DNA of 64,000 nt. It comes from Burkholderia sp. Bp8992 (lineage in GTDB: Bacteria; Pseudomonadota; Gammaproteobacteria; Burkholderiales; Burkholderiaceae). The position numbers were made by a program, and so were the translations under genes. The notes below the pieces were generated by a model. It saw only the letters and a list, made by a program, of their open reading frames with translations, was not told the DNA's origin and did no database searches. Positions 24,754 through 35,985 of the stretch are shown piece after piece; the first letter of the stretch is position 1, and each line of letters begins with the position of its first letter. Location: contig NZ_QTQI01000001.1 of assembly GCF_003853705.1 (NCBI RefSeq), forward strand, positions 310,001-374,000. The letters are read 5' to 3'.

Positions 24754-25833
24754 TCAGAACGAGTGGTGGATGCCGGTCAGCACGATCACCTGGTTCGCGG
24801 TGCTCGACACGCCGGCCGTGAAGAACGCAGCCTTGGCGCCGCCCGAGCCGTGTTCGTAGAGCACGTTCGCATAGAGCTGCGTGCGTTTCGACAGCGCGTA
24901 GATGTCGCCGAGCTCGACCTGCGTCCAGCGGCGGCCGGCCAGTGTCGTCGTCGCCGCACCGCCCGCGATCGTGTTGAACGCGCTGCTGCGGTAGTTCACG
25001 CCCGCGTCGTAGCTCTGGAACGTATCCGAAAAGCCGTTCGACTGCATCTTCGTGCGCGTGTAGAGACCATGGACGAGGAAGTCGCCGAACTGGTAGGACG
25101 CGCCCGCGCCGATGTTCTCGACCTTGCTCGCGAGATAGCCGTTCGCGGTGTTCTGCCCCTGGAACGACGTGATACCGGTCGTGCCGATCAGGATCGAGCG
25201 GTCGTGCTCGTTCGAGTACACGGCCGACGCCTTGAACGGCCCGTTCGCGTAGTTCAGCGCGACGCCGACCGACTTGCCGGTCGAGAAGTTCGTCGTGTTG
25301 CCGAGCGCCAGCGTGGCCGCGGCCGAGAAGCCCGCGAAGGTCGGCGAACGGTACTTGATCGCGTTGTTGTACGGCACGTTGCCGGTCGCGGCGAGCCCGT
25401 CGATGTTGCCGGGGTGGAACGCGTACCAGCTCAACGCGAGGTAGGCCGTGCTGAGCGGATCGAGATAGTCGAACGACAGCGGCGTCTGGCGGCCGAGCGT
25501 CAGCGTGCCGTAGCGGTCCGAGCTGAGGCCGACGAATGCCGCGCGGTTCCAGATCGTGTTCGCGGTCGCGAACTGGCCGTTGTTCGTATAGAAGCCGTTT
25601 TCGAGCTGGAAGATTGCCGACAGGCCGCTGCCGAGATCTTCCTTGCCCTTCAGGCCCCACCGGTCGGGCTGGGTGTTGCCCTGGATCATCGCCCACTTTG
25701 CATGGCCGCCGACGTTGTTTACGTAGGCGACGCCCGCATCGAGGCTGCCGTACAGCGTCACGCTGCTCTGCGCCCATGCGCCGGACGCGGCGCCCAATCC
25801 GATCACTGCTGCTGCTACCGCATGCTTGATCAT
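24754..25833 (-). CDS. Gram-negative general porin (OmpC-type, Burkholderiales family)
   Basis: 359 residues from the ATG at 25833 with AGGAG upstream. The signal peptide ends near residue 22 (ASGAWAQ). The mature N-terminus SSVTLYGSLDAGVAYVNNVG is the hallmark of Burkholderia 16-strand porins. Other family blocks are WGLKGKEDLGSGLSAIFQLE, RAAFVGLSSDRYGTLTLGRQ and the terminal GIHHSF. It is divergent from the Rieske operon and carries the same operator, so it is probably the entry channel for that pathway's substrate. Confidence 0.94.
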   Translation of the reverse strand: MIKHAVAAAVIGLGAASGAWAQSSVTLYGSLDAGVAYVNNVGGHAKWAMIQGNTQPDRWGLKGKEDLGSGLSAIFQLENGFYTNNGQFATANTIWNRAAFVGLSSDRYGTLTLGRQTPLSFDYLDPLSTAYLALSWYAFHPGNIDGLAATGNVPYNNAIKYRSPTFAGFSAAATLALGNTTNFSTGKSVGVALNYANGPFKASAVYSNEHDRSILIGTTGITSFQGQNTANGYLASKVENIGAGASYQFGDFLVHGLYTRTKMQSNGFSDTFQSYDAGVNYRSSAFNTIAGGAATTTLAGRRWTQVELGDIYALSKRTQLYANVLYEHGSGGAKAAFFTAGVSSTANQVIVLTGIHHSF

Positions 25834-25934
25834 TTGATCTCCTGAATCTCCAACCTGATGAAAACGTGCCGTGGCGTCGTGCGCGGGGACGGCCGTCCAT
25901 TGCGCAGGGATTCGCCACGTGGCGGGCATTTGTG

Positions 25935-25952
25935 TGTTCCATATAAGGAACA
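25935..25952. promoter_or_regulatory. Operator TGTTCC-N6-GGAACA for the porin gene
   Basis: A perfect 6+6 inverted repeat with an ATATAA spacer. It sits about 14-31 bases downstream of the predicted leftward transcription start, a repressor position. The same arms and spacer length occur at 26220-26237 before the operon. IclR family members commonly bind short inverted repeats of this kind; assignment to the local IclR proteins is inferred. Confidence 0.75.
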
Positions 25953-25972
25953 ATGTGCCTCTGGTGGAATGA

Positions 25973-26000
25973 AGTATAGAGGCGTCAAGCGCCGGATCAA
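25973..26000 (-). promoter_or_regulatory. Predicted sigma-70-like promoter of the porin gene
   Basis: On the minus strand TTGATC (25995-26000) and TATACT (25973-25978) are separated by 16 bases. Transcription would begin near 25966, leaving a leader of about 130 bases that includes the TGTTCC operator. Confidence 0.55.
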
Positions 26001-26174
26001 AAATAATTTTTTCGGGACGGAAGGGTTTCGTGTCGATGCCCGACGGCGGTGCGGCATGTCTCGAAAAAGACGATAAATCCCTGTCGAACAACAAAAAATT
26101 ACATTCGACAAGGTAATCGGGAGCGATTGCCAACCAGACGGTCAGTGTTTTCCCTAGGACATGCAGCTTTTTGT

Positions 26175-26202
26175 TTTGCTCGTGGAAAGTCACTTCTATA
26201 AT
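26175..26202 (+). promoter_or_regulatory. Predicted promoter of the Rieske oxygenase operon
   Basis: A consensus -10 TATAAT at 26197-26202 with a weak -35 (TTTGCT, 26175-26180; spacing 16). Transcription would start near 26209, about 70 bases before the first ATG. Confidence 0.55.
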
Positions 26203-26219
26203 CACCATCCATAAACTGA

Positions 26220-26237
26220 TGTTCCTAATATGGAACA
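26220..26237. promoter_or_regulatory. Operator TGTTCC-N6-GGAACA for the Rieske oxygenase operon
   Basis: A perfect 6+6 inverted repeat with a TAATAT spacer, located about 11-28 bases downstream of the predicted transcription start, mirroring the porin operator. A repressor bound here would block both genes' transcription until an aromatic effector arrives. Confidence 0.78.
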
Positions 26238-26279
26238 AATCGGAACAAACCGAGAGTCGATCAGAAGGAAGGGTGTGAG

Positions 26280-26597
26280 ATGTCTGAGCAATGGATTTGC
26301 GCCGGTCACGCCGGCGCGCTGTCGGAAGACACGCCGATCGAGTTCAAGCGGACCGACGGCGTCGAAATCGGGATCTACCGCGTCGGCGACGACGTGTATG
26401 CGCTCGAGAACGTGTGCCCGCATGCGTACGCGCTGCTGACGCAGGGGTTCGTCGACGAGGGTACGGTCGAATGCCCGCTGCACGAGGCCGTGTTCGACAT
26501 CAGGACGGGCGCATGCCTGAAGGGTCCGGGCGGACGCGCGCTGAAGCAGTACGCGGTGCGCCTCGCCGGTGAAGAAATCCAGATCAAGGTGGAATGA
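26280..26597 (+). CDS. Rieske [2Fe-2S] ferredoxin
   Basis: 105 residues. The cluster ligands are Cys46/His48 in CPH and Cys65/His68 in CPLH, within ALENVCPHAYALLTQGFVDE and TVECPLHEAVFDIRTGACL. Size and layout match the ferredoxin component of three-part ring-hydroxylating oxygenases. AAGGAAG lies before the ATG. It should carry electrons from the FAD reductase at 36945 to the oxygenase alpha subunit at 26971. It is the first gene of the operon. Confidence 0.93.
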   Translation: MSEQWICAGHAGALSEDTPIEFKRTDGVEIGIYRVGDDVYALENVCPHAYALLTQGFVDEGTVECPLHEAVFDIRTGACLKGPGGRALKQYAVRLAGEEIQIKVE

Positions 26598-26598
26598 C

Positions 26599-26910
26599 AT
26601 GAAAGAAGCGACCGTCAACTTCAATCCCTTCCTGAAGCCGTGGGTGGCGCCGCAGCCGAACAACGTCGCGGGCAAGGGGCAGATCGAGATCCCCGGGCAG
26701 GTCGAGAACCAGGTCTGGCAGAACCGCAAGGCCGCACCGACGCAGTACGAGAACGACCTCGGCGACGCGCTCGAGCGCGTGTTCGAAGCCGGCGCAACCG
26801 AGCTGGACGACGTCGTCGCGGGCCTGAACCGCATCGGCTTCCGCGCACCGGACGGCACCGCGTGGACCGCGGAGCGCTTCCGCGCCGAAATGGCCTCGCT
26901 GGCGGAATGA
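26599..26910 (+). CDS. Small recombinase-like helix-turn-helix protein of oxygenase operons
   Basis: 103 residues, starting one base after the ferredoxin stop. The N-terminus (ATVNFNPFLKPWVAPQPNNV) is extended. The C-terminal half (YENDLGDALERVFEAGATEL; LNRIGFRAPDGTAWTAERFR) resembles the HTH found in serine recombinases. Similar small proteins accompany Rieske oxygenase genes in related bacteria, as far as I recall. It might be a small subunit, an assembly factor or a regulator; the helix-turn-helix label does not prove DNA binding. Confidence 0.7.
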   Translation: MKEATVNFNPFLKPWVAPQPNNVAGKGQIEIPGQVENQVWQNRKAAPTQYENDLGDALERVFEAGATELDDVVAGLNRIGFRAPDGTAWTAERFRAEMASLAE

Positions 26911-26970
26911 ACGCACCGACCGCGCCGCGCGCCTGAGCGCCGACCCGACAACCGCATCCGGAGCACACTG

Positions 26971-28041
26971 ATGACGTCCCCCGTACAACACGCAGTCCAA
27001 CACGACCCGGTCCGTGACTATCTCGACCGCGGCATCAAGAACTACTGGTATCCCGTTGCACCGAGCTGGCAGGTGTCGAACGCGCCCGTCGGCCTCACGC
27101 GCCTGTCCGAGCAAATCGTGCTGTGGCGCGATCACGACGGCAAGGTCCACGCTCTGGAAGATCGCTGCCCGCACCGCGGCGCGCGCCTGTCGCTCGGCTG
27201 GAACCTCGGCGGCAACATCGCGTGCTGGTATCACGGCATCGAAGTCGACGGCGGCGGCACGGTCAATCGCGTGCCGGCCGTGTCGAACTGTCCGCTCGAA
27301 GGCACGAAGTGCGTGAAGTCGTATCCGGTCGAAGAGAAGGCCGGCGCGATCTTCCTGTGGTTCGGCGATGAAGCGCACGGCGAGCCGGCGCCGCTGAACC
27401 TGCCCGAGGAACTGGTCGCCGACGAGTACGGCCACTTCCTGTGCGTGTCGAACTGGAAGTGCAATTACCAGTACGCGATCGACAACGTGATGGACCCGAT
27501 GCACGGCGCGTATCTGCACGCCACCTCGCACTCGATGGCCGAAGGCGACAAGCAGGCCGACATGCGCGTGCGCAAGACGGAAACGGGCCTGATGTTCGAG
27601 AAGATCGGCCAGCGCGACGTGAACTTCGACTGGGTCGAGCTCGGCGAAACGGGCTGCCTGTGGATGCGCCTCGCGATTCCGTACAAGCAGAAGTTCGGCC
27701 CGGGCGGCAACTTCGGGATCATCGGCTTCGCGACGCCGGTCGACGGCGACAACTGCCAGGTCTATTTCTGGCGGACGCGCAAGGTCAGCGGCTGGCAGCG
27801 CGACGTGTGGCGCTTCATGTACCGCAACCGCCTCGAAGGCCTGCACTGGGACGTGCTCGAGCAGGACCGCTACGTCCTCGAAAGCCTCGCGCCGCACGCG
27901 CGCGATCACGAATACCTGTACCAGCACGACGTCGGCATCACGCGCGTGCGCCGGATGCTGCGCCAGCGTGCGCAGGAACACCTGTCCGCACTCGATGCAC
28001 ATCGCGCGGCACAGGCCGCGTCGGAGCCCGCGCATGGCTGA
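26971..28041 (+). CDS. Ring-hydroxylating oxygenase alpha subunit (Rieske/mononuclear iron, phthalate/vanillate-oxygenase type)
   Basis: 356 residues. The Rieske site is Cys66-x-His68 and Cys85-x2-His88 (CPHRGARLSLGWNLGGNIAC, then WYHG). The mononuclear iron site is in DNVMDPMHGAYLHATSHS, with His178 and His183. Length and the absence of a beta subunit gene fit the homo-oligomeric group. It should add oxygen to an aromatic ring or O/N-methyl group using electrons from the local ferredoxin and reductase. The exact substrate cannot be read from sequence. Its stop overlaps the SDR start. Confidence 0.92.
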   Translation: MTSPVQHAVQHDPVRDYLDRGIKNYWYPVAPSWQVSNAPVGLTRLSEQIVLWRDHDGKVHALEDRCPHRGARLSLGWNLGGNIACWYHGIEVDGGGTVNRVPAVSNCPLEGTKCVKSYPVEEKAGAIFLWFGDEAHGEPAPLNLPEELVADEYGHFLCVSNWKCNYQYAIDNVMDPMHGAYLHATSHSMAEGDKQADMRVRKTETGLMFEKIGQRDVNFDWVELGETGCLWMRLAIPYKQKFGPGGNFGIIGFATPVDGDNCQVYFWRTRKVSGWQRDVWRFMYRNRLEGLHWDVLEQDRYVLESLAPHARDHEYLYQHDVGITRVRRMLRQRAQEHLSALDAHRAAQAASEPAHG

Positions 28042-28804
28042 GCTCGCTCCGGTCGTGTCGCTGCCGGGGCGCCGCGTGCTCGTCACGGGCGGTGCGCGCG
28101 GGCTCGGCGCGGCGTTTGTGAAGGCGCTCGTCGTAGCCGGCGCGCAGGTCGCGTTCGGCGACGTGCTCGTCGACGAGGGCCGTGCGCTGGCCGCCGAACT
28201 CACGCAAGCCGGCCACGTCGCGCATTTCTTCGCGCTCGACCTCGCCGATCCGGCCAGCATCGACGCGTTCGTCGCGCAGGGCGCGGCGGCGCTCGGCGGC
28301 ATCGACGCACTGATCAACAACGCGGCGATCACGAACTCGGGCGGCAAGCTGTCCACGGAGCTCGACGTGTCGACGTGGGACGCCGTGATGAACGTGAACG
28401 TGCGCGGCGTGTGGCTCGTCAGCAATGCAGCGCTGCCGCACCTCGCGCAGTCGGGCCGCGGCGCGATCGTGAACCTCGCGTCGGACACCGCGCTGTGGGG
28501 CGCGCCGAAGCTGCTCGCGTACGTCGCGAGCAAGGGCGCGGTGATCGCGATGACGCATGCGCAGGCACGCGAGTTCGGCGCGCACGGCGTGACGGTCAAC
28601 GCGATCGCGCCGGGGCTCACCGAAGTCGAGGCGACCGCCTACGTACCGGCCGAGCGTCATGCGTTCTACCTGCAGGGCCGCGCGCTGACACGCGCGCAGG
28701 TGCCCGACGACGTTACGGGCCCCGTGCTGTTCCTGCTGTCGGACGGCGCGCGCTTCGTGACGGGTCAATTGCTGCCGGTGAACGGCGGCTTCGTAATGAA
28801 TTGA
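28034..28804 (+). CDS. Short-chain dehydrogenase/reductase (classical)
   Basis: 256 residues, overlapping the oxygenase gene by 8 bases. The NAD(P) site TGGARGLG is at 18-25, NNAA at 95-98, and the catalytic set is Ser150, Tyr163 and Lys167 (AYVASKG). The acidic residue in FGDV after strand 2 favours NAD. Position directly behind the oxygenase suggests oxidation of a cis-dihydrodiol or hydroxylated intermediate. Confidence 0.9.
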   Translation: MAELAPVVSLPGRRVLVTGGARGLGAAFVKALVVAGAQVAFGDVLVDEGRALAAELTQAGHVAHFFALDLADPASIDAFVAQGAAALGGIDALINNAAITNSGGKLSTELDVSTWDAVMNVNVRGVWLVSNAALPHLAQSGRGAIVNLASDTALWGAPKLLAYVASKGAVIAMTHAQAREFGAHGVTVNAIAPGLTEVEATAYVPAERHAFYLQGRALTRAQVPDDVTGPVLFLLSDGARFVTGQLLPVNGGFVMN

Positions 28805-28833
28805 TGTTTTCACACTGAATGAAGGAGAGGACG

Positions 28834-29361
28834 ATGGCGGACGCCGATCTCGAACGCAAGTCGTGGGACCAGCCGGAAGGCGCAAGCTTCGACGACTGGA
28901 TGGAAGGGCGCGTCGCGCGTTACGCGACGCGGCGCTACGACTGGGACGCGCTGAAGTTCCAGGCCGACTACGACCCGAAGTACCGCCGTGCGCAGATGCG
29001 CTACGTCGGCACGGGCGGCACGGGCGTCGCGAAGGACGTCAACACGGTGCCGGCCGGCGGCTTCACGTTCTCGACGATGGTCATCCCGGCCGGCAACATC
29101 GGCCCGAGCCACATCCACATGGACGTCGAGGAAATCTTCTTCGTGCTGCGCGGCAAGATGAAGGTGATCTGCGAGCGCGACGGCGAGACCTGGGAAGCGG
29201 TCCTCGGCGAGCGCGACCTGATCTCGGTGCCGCCGGGCGTGTATCGCACGGAAATCAACATCGGCGAGGAAGATGCGCTGATGTGCGTGATGCTCGGTTC
29301 GCCGAAGCCGGTCACGCCGACGTATCCGCCCGATTCGCCGCTCGCGAAGATCAAGCGTTGA
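28834..29361 (+). CDS. Cupin-domain protein
   Basis: 175 residues from the ATG at 28834 with AAGGAGAGG upstream. The cupin metal motif GPSHIHMDVEEIFFVLRG gives His-x-His and Glu ligands, followed by the second motif near DLISVPPGVYRTEINIGEED. The N-terminal 60 residues (SWDQPEGASFDDWMEGRVAR) are family-specific. It may be an isomerase, a dioxygenase or a binding protein for a pathway intermediate. The fold is secure; the reaction is unknown. Confidence 0.85.
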   Translation: MADADLERKSWDQPEGASFDDWMEGRVARYATRRYDWDALKFQADYDPKYRRAQMRYVGTGGTGVAKDVNTVPAGGFTFSTMVIPAGNIGPSHIHMDVEEIFFVLRGKMKVICERDGETWEAVLGERDLISVPPGVYRTEINIGEEDALMCVMLGSPKPVTPTYPPDSPLAKIKR

Positions 29362-29379
29362 GACGGAGCCGGTGAAGCA

Positions 29380-30276
29380 ATGAGTGTCATCGACAAACGT
29401 GAACGCGACCGCACCGCGGCGTTCGCTGCGCTGCTCGGGCGGTTTCCCGAGCAGCGTTGCGCAACCGGCGCGGCGGGCACGATCGGCTACCGCGAGGCCG
29501 GCGCGCAGCATGCGGGCCGTGCGCTGCCCGTCGTGCTGCTGCACGGGATCGGCTCGGGCGCCGCATCGTGGGTCCGCCAGCTCGACACGCTCGGCGCGTC
29601 GCGCCGCGTGCTCGCGTGGGATGCGCCCGGCTACGGCGTGTCGACGCCCGTGCACGGCGCGTCGCCGGCCGCCGCCGATTACGCGGCATCGCTTGACGCG
29701 TGGCTCGAGGCACTCGGCATCGAGCGTTGCGTGCTGGTCGGTCATTCGCTCGGCGCGATCATTGCGGGCGGTCTCGCCCGCGTGATGCCCGCGCGGATCG
29801 CCGGCCTGCTGCTCGTGTCGCCCGCGGGCGGCTACGGCAGCGCACCGGCCGAAACGCGCGAATCGCGCCGCGACGCGCGGCTCGCGATGCTCGCGGAACT
29901 CGGCCCGGCCGGGCTCGCCGAGCAGCGCAGCGGCAACATGCTGTCCGGTTTCGCGAACGAGGATGCAAAGGCGTGGGTGCGCTGGAACATGGCGCGCATC
30001 GTGCCGGCCGGCTACGCGCAGGCCACGCATCTGCTCGCGAACGCCGATCTCGCCGCCGATCTCGCCGGCTTTCGCGGTCGTACGGCCGTGGCCGTCGGTG
30101 CGAACGACGCGATCACGCCGCCCGCCGCGTGCGAGCGGATCGCCGCGGCCGCGCACGTCGCGCTGCAGGTGATTCCGCAAGCCGGTCATGCCGGCTACGT
30201 GGAGGCACCGGCCGTTTATTCCGCGCTGATCGAAACGTTCTGCCGCCAGTGCGACCAACAGCGGGGGCAGGCATGA
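29380..30276 (+). CDS. Alpha/beta hydrolase (possible ring-cleavage product hydrolase)
   Basis: 298 residues. The oxyanion region is LLHGIGSGAASW, the nucleophile elbow is GHSLG, the acid is probably in VGANDAITPP and the His in PQAGHAGYVE. The sequence resembles the MhpC/BphD-like group that hydrolyses C-C bonds in meta-cleavage products. With an extradiol-type dioxygenase in the same operon this role is attractive but unproved. Its end overlaps the second IclR gene by four bases. Confidence 0.88.
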   Translation: MSVIDKRERDRTAAFAALLGRFPEQRCATGAAGTIGYREAGAQHAGRALPVVLLHGIGSGAASWVRQLDTLGASRRVLAWDAPGYGVSTPVHGASPAAADYAASLDAWLEALGIERCVLVGHSLGAIIAGGLARVMPARIAGLLLVSPAGGYGSAPAETRESRRDARLAMLAELGPAGLAEQRSGNMLSGFANEDAKAWVRWNMARIVPAGYAQATHLLANADLAADLAGFRGRTAVAVGANDAITPPAACERIAAAAHVALQVIPQAGHAGYVEAPAVYSALIETFCRQCDQQRGQA

Positions 30277-31130
30277 GCGAACCGCTGGAACAACCGGTTT
30301 CCGACAACGCGAAGTCCGACGCCGGCTATGTGGTGCCCGGCCTCGAGCGCGGGTTGCGGATCCTCGCCGAATTCTCGCCGCGCGAGCCCGTGCTCGGCGC
30401 GCCCGAATTGTCGAAGCGGCTCGGCATTCCGCGCACGACGGTGTTCCGTCTGCTGCAGACGCTGGAATCGCTCGGCTTCCTCGAGCGTGCGGACAAGGAT
30501 CGCAACTACAAGCTCGGGATCGCCGTGCTGCGGCTCGGCTTCGAATACCTGAGCTCGCTGGAGCTGACCGATCTCGGCCTGCCGGTGATCGAAAGCCTGC
30601 GCGATGCGACCGGCTTCACGACGCACATCGTGATCCGCGACGGCCGCGACGTGGTGTTCGTCGCGAAGGCGCAGAGCCAGTCGCCGGTGTTCAGCTCGAT
30701 CCGCGTGAACGTCGGCACGCGCCTGCCCGCGCATGCGACGACCCACGGCCACGTGCTGATGGGCGACCTGTCGCTGAAGGAGCTGCACGCGCTGTATCCG
30801 GAAGGCGCGCTGAACCGGATGACGAACGCGACGCCGGAAACGGTCGACGCGCTGTACGAAGTAATCCGCGAGGATGCACTGCGCGGCTACGGCGTCAGCA
30901 ATTCGTCGTTCGAGCGCGGGATTTCGGTGGTGACGGCGCCGGTGCGAAACGAGACGCAGAAGATCGTCGCGTGCATCACGGTGACGGTGCCGCGTCCGGA
31001 AATCGACGCGGCGCTGATCGCGGACGGACTGATCGACAAGGTGCAGCGCGCGGCGGCGGAACTGTCGCGGCGGCTCAATTACCGCTCGGATGACGAGCAC
31101 ACGTTTCTGAAAGCATTAGGACTCCGATGA
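30273..31130 (+). CDS. IclR-family transcriptional regulator (regulator 2, inside the operon)
   Basis: 285 residues. It overlaps the hydrolase and the next SDR by ATGA, so it is co-transcribed with the enzymes. The HTH (LGIPRTTVFRLLQTLESLGF) differs from that of the IclR at 23760 by only a few residues, and the effector domain is about two-thirds identical by eye. It would feed back on its own operon through the TGTTCC-N6-GGAACA sites. The pair looks like a local duplication followed by divergence in effector binding. Confidence 0.92.
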   Translation: MSEPLEQPVSDNAKSDAGYVVPGLERGLRILAEFSPREPVLGAPELSKRLGIPRTTVFRLLQTLESLGFLERADKDRNYKLGIAVLRLGFEYLSSLELTDLGLPVIESLRDATGFTTHIVIRDGRDVVFVAKAQSQSPVFSSIRVNVGTRLPAHATTHGHVLMGDLSLKELHALYPEGALNRMTNATPETVDALYEVIREDALRGYGVSNSSFERGISVVTAPVRNETQKIVACITVTVPRPEIDAALIADGLIDKVQRAAAELSRRLNYRSDDEHTFLKALGLR

Positions 31131-31916
31131 TCCAGATCGATCTGACCGGGCAGGTTGCGGTAGTGACGGGCGGTTCGTCCGGCATTGGCCTCGCGACGGC
31201 CGAACGGTTTCTGCAGGCCGGTGCGTCGGTTGCCATCTGCGGCCGCGACAGCGACCGCCTTGCACGCGCCGAAGCGATGCTGCGCGACAAGTACGCCGAT
31301 GCGCAACTGCTGGCCGCACGCTGCAACGTGCTCGACGAAGCCGACGTGACTGCGTTCGCACAAGCGGTATCCGCCCGCTTCGGCCGCGCCGACATGCTGG
31401 TCAACAACGCCGGCCAGGGCCGCGTGTCGACCTTCGCGGATACGACCGACGACGCATGGCGCGAAGAACTCGAACTGAAGTACTTCAGTATCATCCGCCC
31501 GACGCGTGCGTTCCTGCCGCTGCTGCGCGACGCTCAGGCGCCGACGATCACCTGCGTGAACTCGCTGCTTGCATTGCAGCCCGAGCCGCACATGGTCGCG
31601 ACGTCGTCGGCGCGCGCGGGCGTGCTGAGCCTCGTGAAGTCGCTCGCGACCGAGCTGGCGCCGCAACGCATCCGCGTGAACTCGATCCTGATCGGCATCG
31701 TCGAGTCGGGGCAGTGGCGCCGTCGCTACGAAACGCAGGCACAACCCGGCGAAAGCTGGGAAGACTGGACGGGCGCGCTCGCCCGCAAGAAGAACATTCC
31801 GCTGAATCGCTTCGGCAAGCCTGACGAGGCCGCCTGGGCACTGTTTTATCTCGCAACGCATCTGTCGTCGTACACGACGGGCAGCCATATCGACGTTTCT
31901 GGAGGCTTTGCACGCC

Positions 31917-31924
<8 letters not shown>
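31127..31924 (+). CDS. SDR-fold protein lacking the canonical Tyr-x3-Lys motif
   Basis: 265 residues. The Rossmann motif TGGSSGIG and NNAG (93-96) are intact and Ser146 is at the expected place, but where Tyr and Lys should be the sequence reads T159-S-S-A-R163. It may act with altered chemistry or be a non-classical dehydrogenase; I recall similar TSxAR variants in beta-proteobacteria, so this need not be a mutation. It overlaps the upstream iclR and the downstream ThDP gene, so expression is tightly coupled. Confidence 0.85.
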
Positions 31925-34404
<2,480 letters not shown>

Positions 34405-34476
34405 CCGGGCCTTGGACCGTCCGCCCGCGCCACGGCGAGGGCGGACGCGCAGAGACAGATTTGTGGGACTTGTGAC

Positions 34477-35967
34477 ATGACTCCTTTCGATACGAGCCTC
34501 GTACCCGACGGCAACATCCTGATCGGCGGCGAGTGGCGGCGCGGCCGTGGCGCGCCCTACGCGAGCATCTATCCGGCCGACCAGTCGCTGAACATGGAAG
34601 TGTCGACGGCGAACGCGGAAGACGCGGCCGAAGCCGTCGAGGCCGCCGACGCCGCGTGGCGCCGCGCCGACTGGGCCGGGCTGAAGCCGCACCAGCGCGC
34701 GCAGGTGCTGTACCGCATCGCCGACCTGATCATGCAGCGCCACGAGGCGCTCGCGAACCTGCAGCGTCGCGACAACGGCAAGCCGATCGGCGAGACGCGC
34801 GTGCTGGTGGCCAGCGCCGCGAACACGTTCCGCTATTTCGCGGCGTGCCTCGAAACGCTCGACGAGGAGCTGACGCCGTCGCGCGGCGACTACCTGACGA
34901 TGAGCGTGTACGAGCCGATCGGCGTGATCGCGGCGATCACGCCGTGGAATTCGCCGATCGCATCCGATGCGCAGAAGCTCGCACCGGCGCTCGCCGGCGG
35001 CAATGCAGTCGTGCTCAAGCCGGCCGAGGTCACGCCGCTCGTGTCGCTCGCGCTGGCGCGCATCTGCGAGGAAGCCGGCGTACCGAAGGGCGTGCTGAGC
35101 GTGCTGCCGGGCAAGGGCTCCGTGATCGGCGACGTGCTCGTGCGTCATCCGCTCGTGAAGAAGGTGTCGTTCACTGGCGGTACCGAAGTGGGCCGCGGCA
35201 TCGCGCGCATCGCGGCCGAGAAGCTGATGCCCGTGTCGCTCGAGCTCGGCGGCAAGTCGCCGACGATCGTGTGCGACGACGCCGATCTCGATCACGCGGT
35301 CAACGGCGTGCTGTACGGCATCTTCAGTTCGTCGGGCGAGGCGTGCATCGCAGGTTCGCGGCTGTTCGTGCAGCGCGCGGTATACGACGAATTCATGAAA
35401 CGCCTGGTGGCCGGCGCCCGCAAGCTGCGCGTGGGCGACCCGACGCGGCCCGACACGCAGATGGGGCCGCTGATCACCGCGAAGCATCGCGAATCGGTCG
35501 AGCGCTACGTCGCGCTCGGCCTCGAGGAAGGCGGCCGCCTGCTGTGCGGCGGCGAGCGGCCGTCGGGCGACGGGCGCGAGCACGGTTTCTTCTATCAGCC
35601 GACCATTCTCGAAGGCTTGCCGAACAGCGCGCGCATCTGCCAGGAGGAAATCTTCGGGCCCGTGCTCGTCGCGATGCCGTTCGACGACGAAGCGTCGCTG
35701 ATCGCGCAGGCGAACGACAGTGTGTTCGGCCTGGCGGCCGGCATCTGGACGCGCGACTACAAGCGGGCATGGCGCATCGCGCGCGCGCTGGAAACGGGCA
35801 CCGTGTGGATCAACACGTACAAGCTGTTCTCGATCTCCACGCCGTTCTCGGGCTGGAAGGAGAGCGGGATGGGGCGCGAGAAAGGGCGCCTCGGCATCCG
35901 CGAGTACATGCAGCAGAAGAGCCTCTACTGGGGCTTGAACGACGCGCCGCTGCCGTGGGCGAACTGA
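34477..35967 (+). CDS. Aldehyde dehydrogenase (NAD(P)-dependent)
   Basis: 496 residues, normal family length. Cofactor residues are in AAITPWNSPIASDAQKLAPA and FTGGTEVGRGI, the general base Glu is in LELGGKSPTIV, and the catalytic Cys is in SSGEACIAGSR. It would oxidise the aldehyde formed in the pathway to a carboxylate. The 72-base gap upstream is the largest in this half of the operon. Confidence 0.92.
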   Translation: MTPFDTSLVPDGNILIGGEWRRGRGAPYASIYPADQSLNMEVSTANAEDAAEAVEAADAAWRRADWAGLKPHQRAQVLYRIADLIMQRHEALANLQRRDNGKPIGETRVLVASAANTFRYFAACLETLDEELTPSRGDYLTMSVYEPIGVIAAITPWNSPIASDAQKLAPALAGGNAVVLKPAEVTPLVSLALARICEEAGVPKGVLSVLPGKGSVIGDVLVRHPLVKKVSFTGGTEVGRGIARIAAEKLMPVSLELGGKSPTIVCDDADLDHAVNGVLYGIFSSSGEACIAGSRLFVQRAVYDEFMKRLVAGARKLRVGDPTRPDTQMGPLITAKHRESVERYVALGLEEGGRLLCGGERPSGDGREHGFFYQPTILEGLPNSARICQEEIFGPVLVAMPFDDEASLIAQANDSVFGLAAGIWTRDYKRAWRIARALETGTVWINTYKLFSISTPFSGWKESGMGREKGRLGIREYMQQKSLYWGLNDAPLPWAN

Positions 35968-35985
35968 GCGAAGGGGAATGACGCA

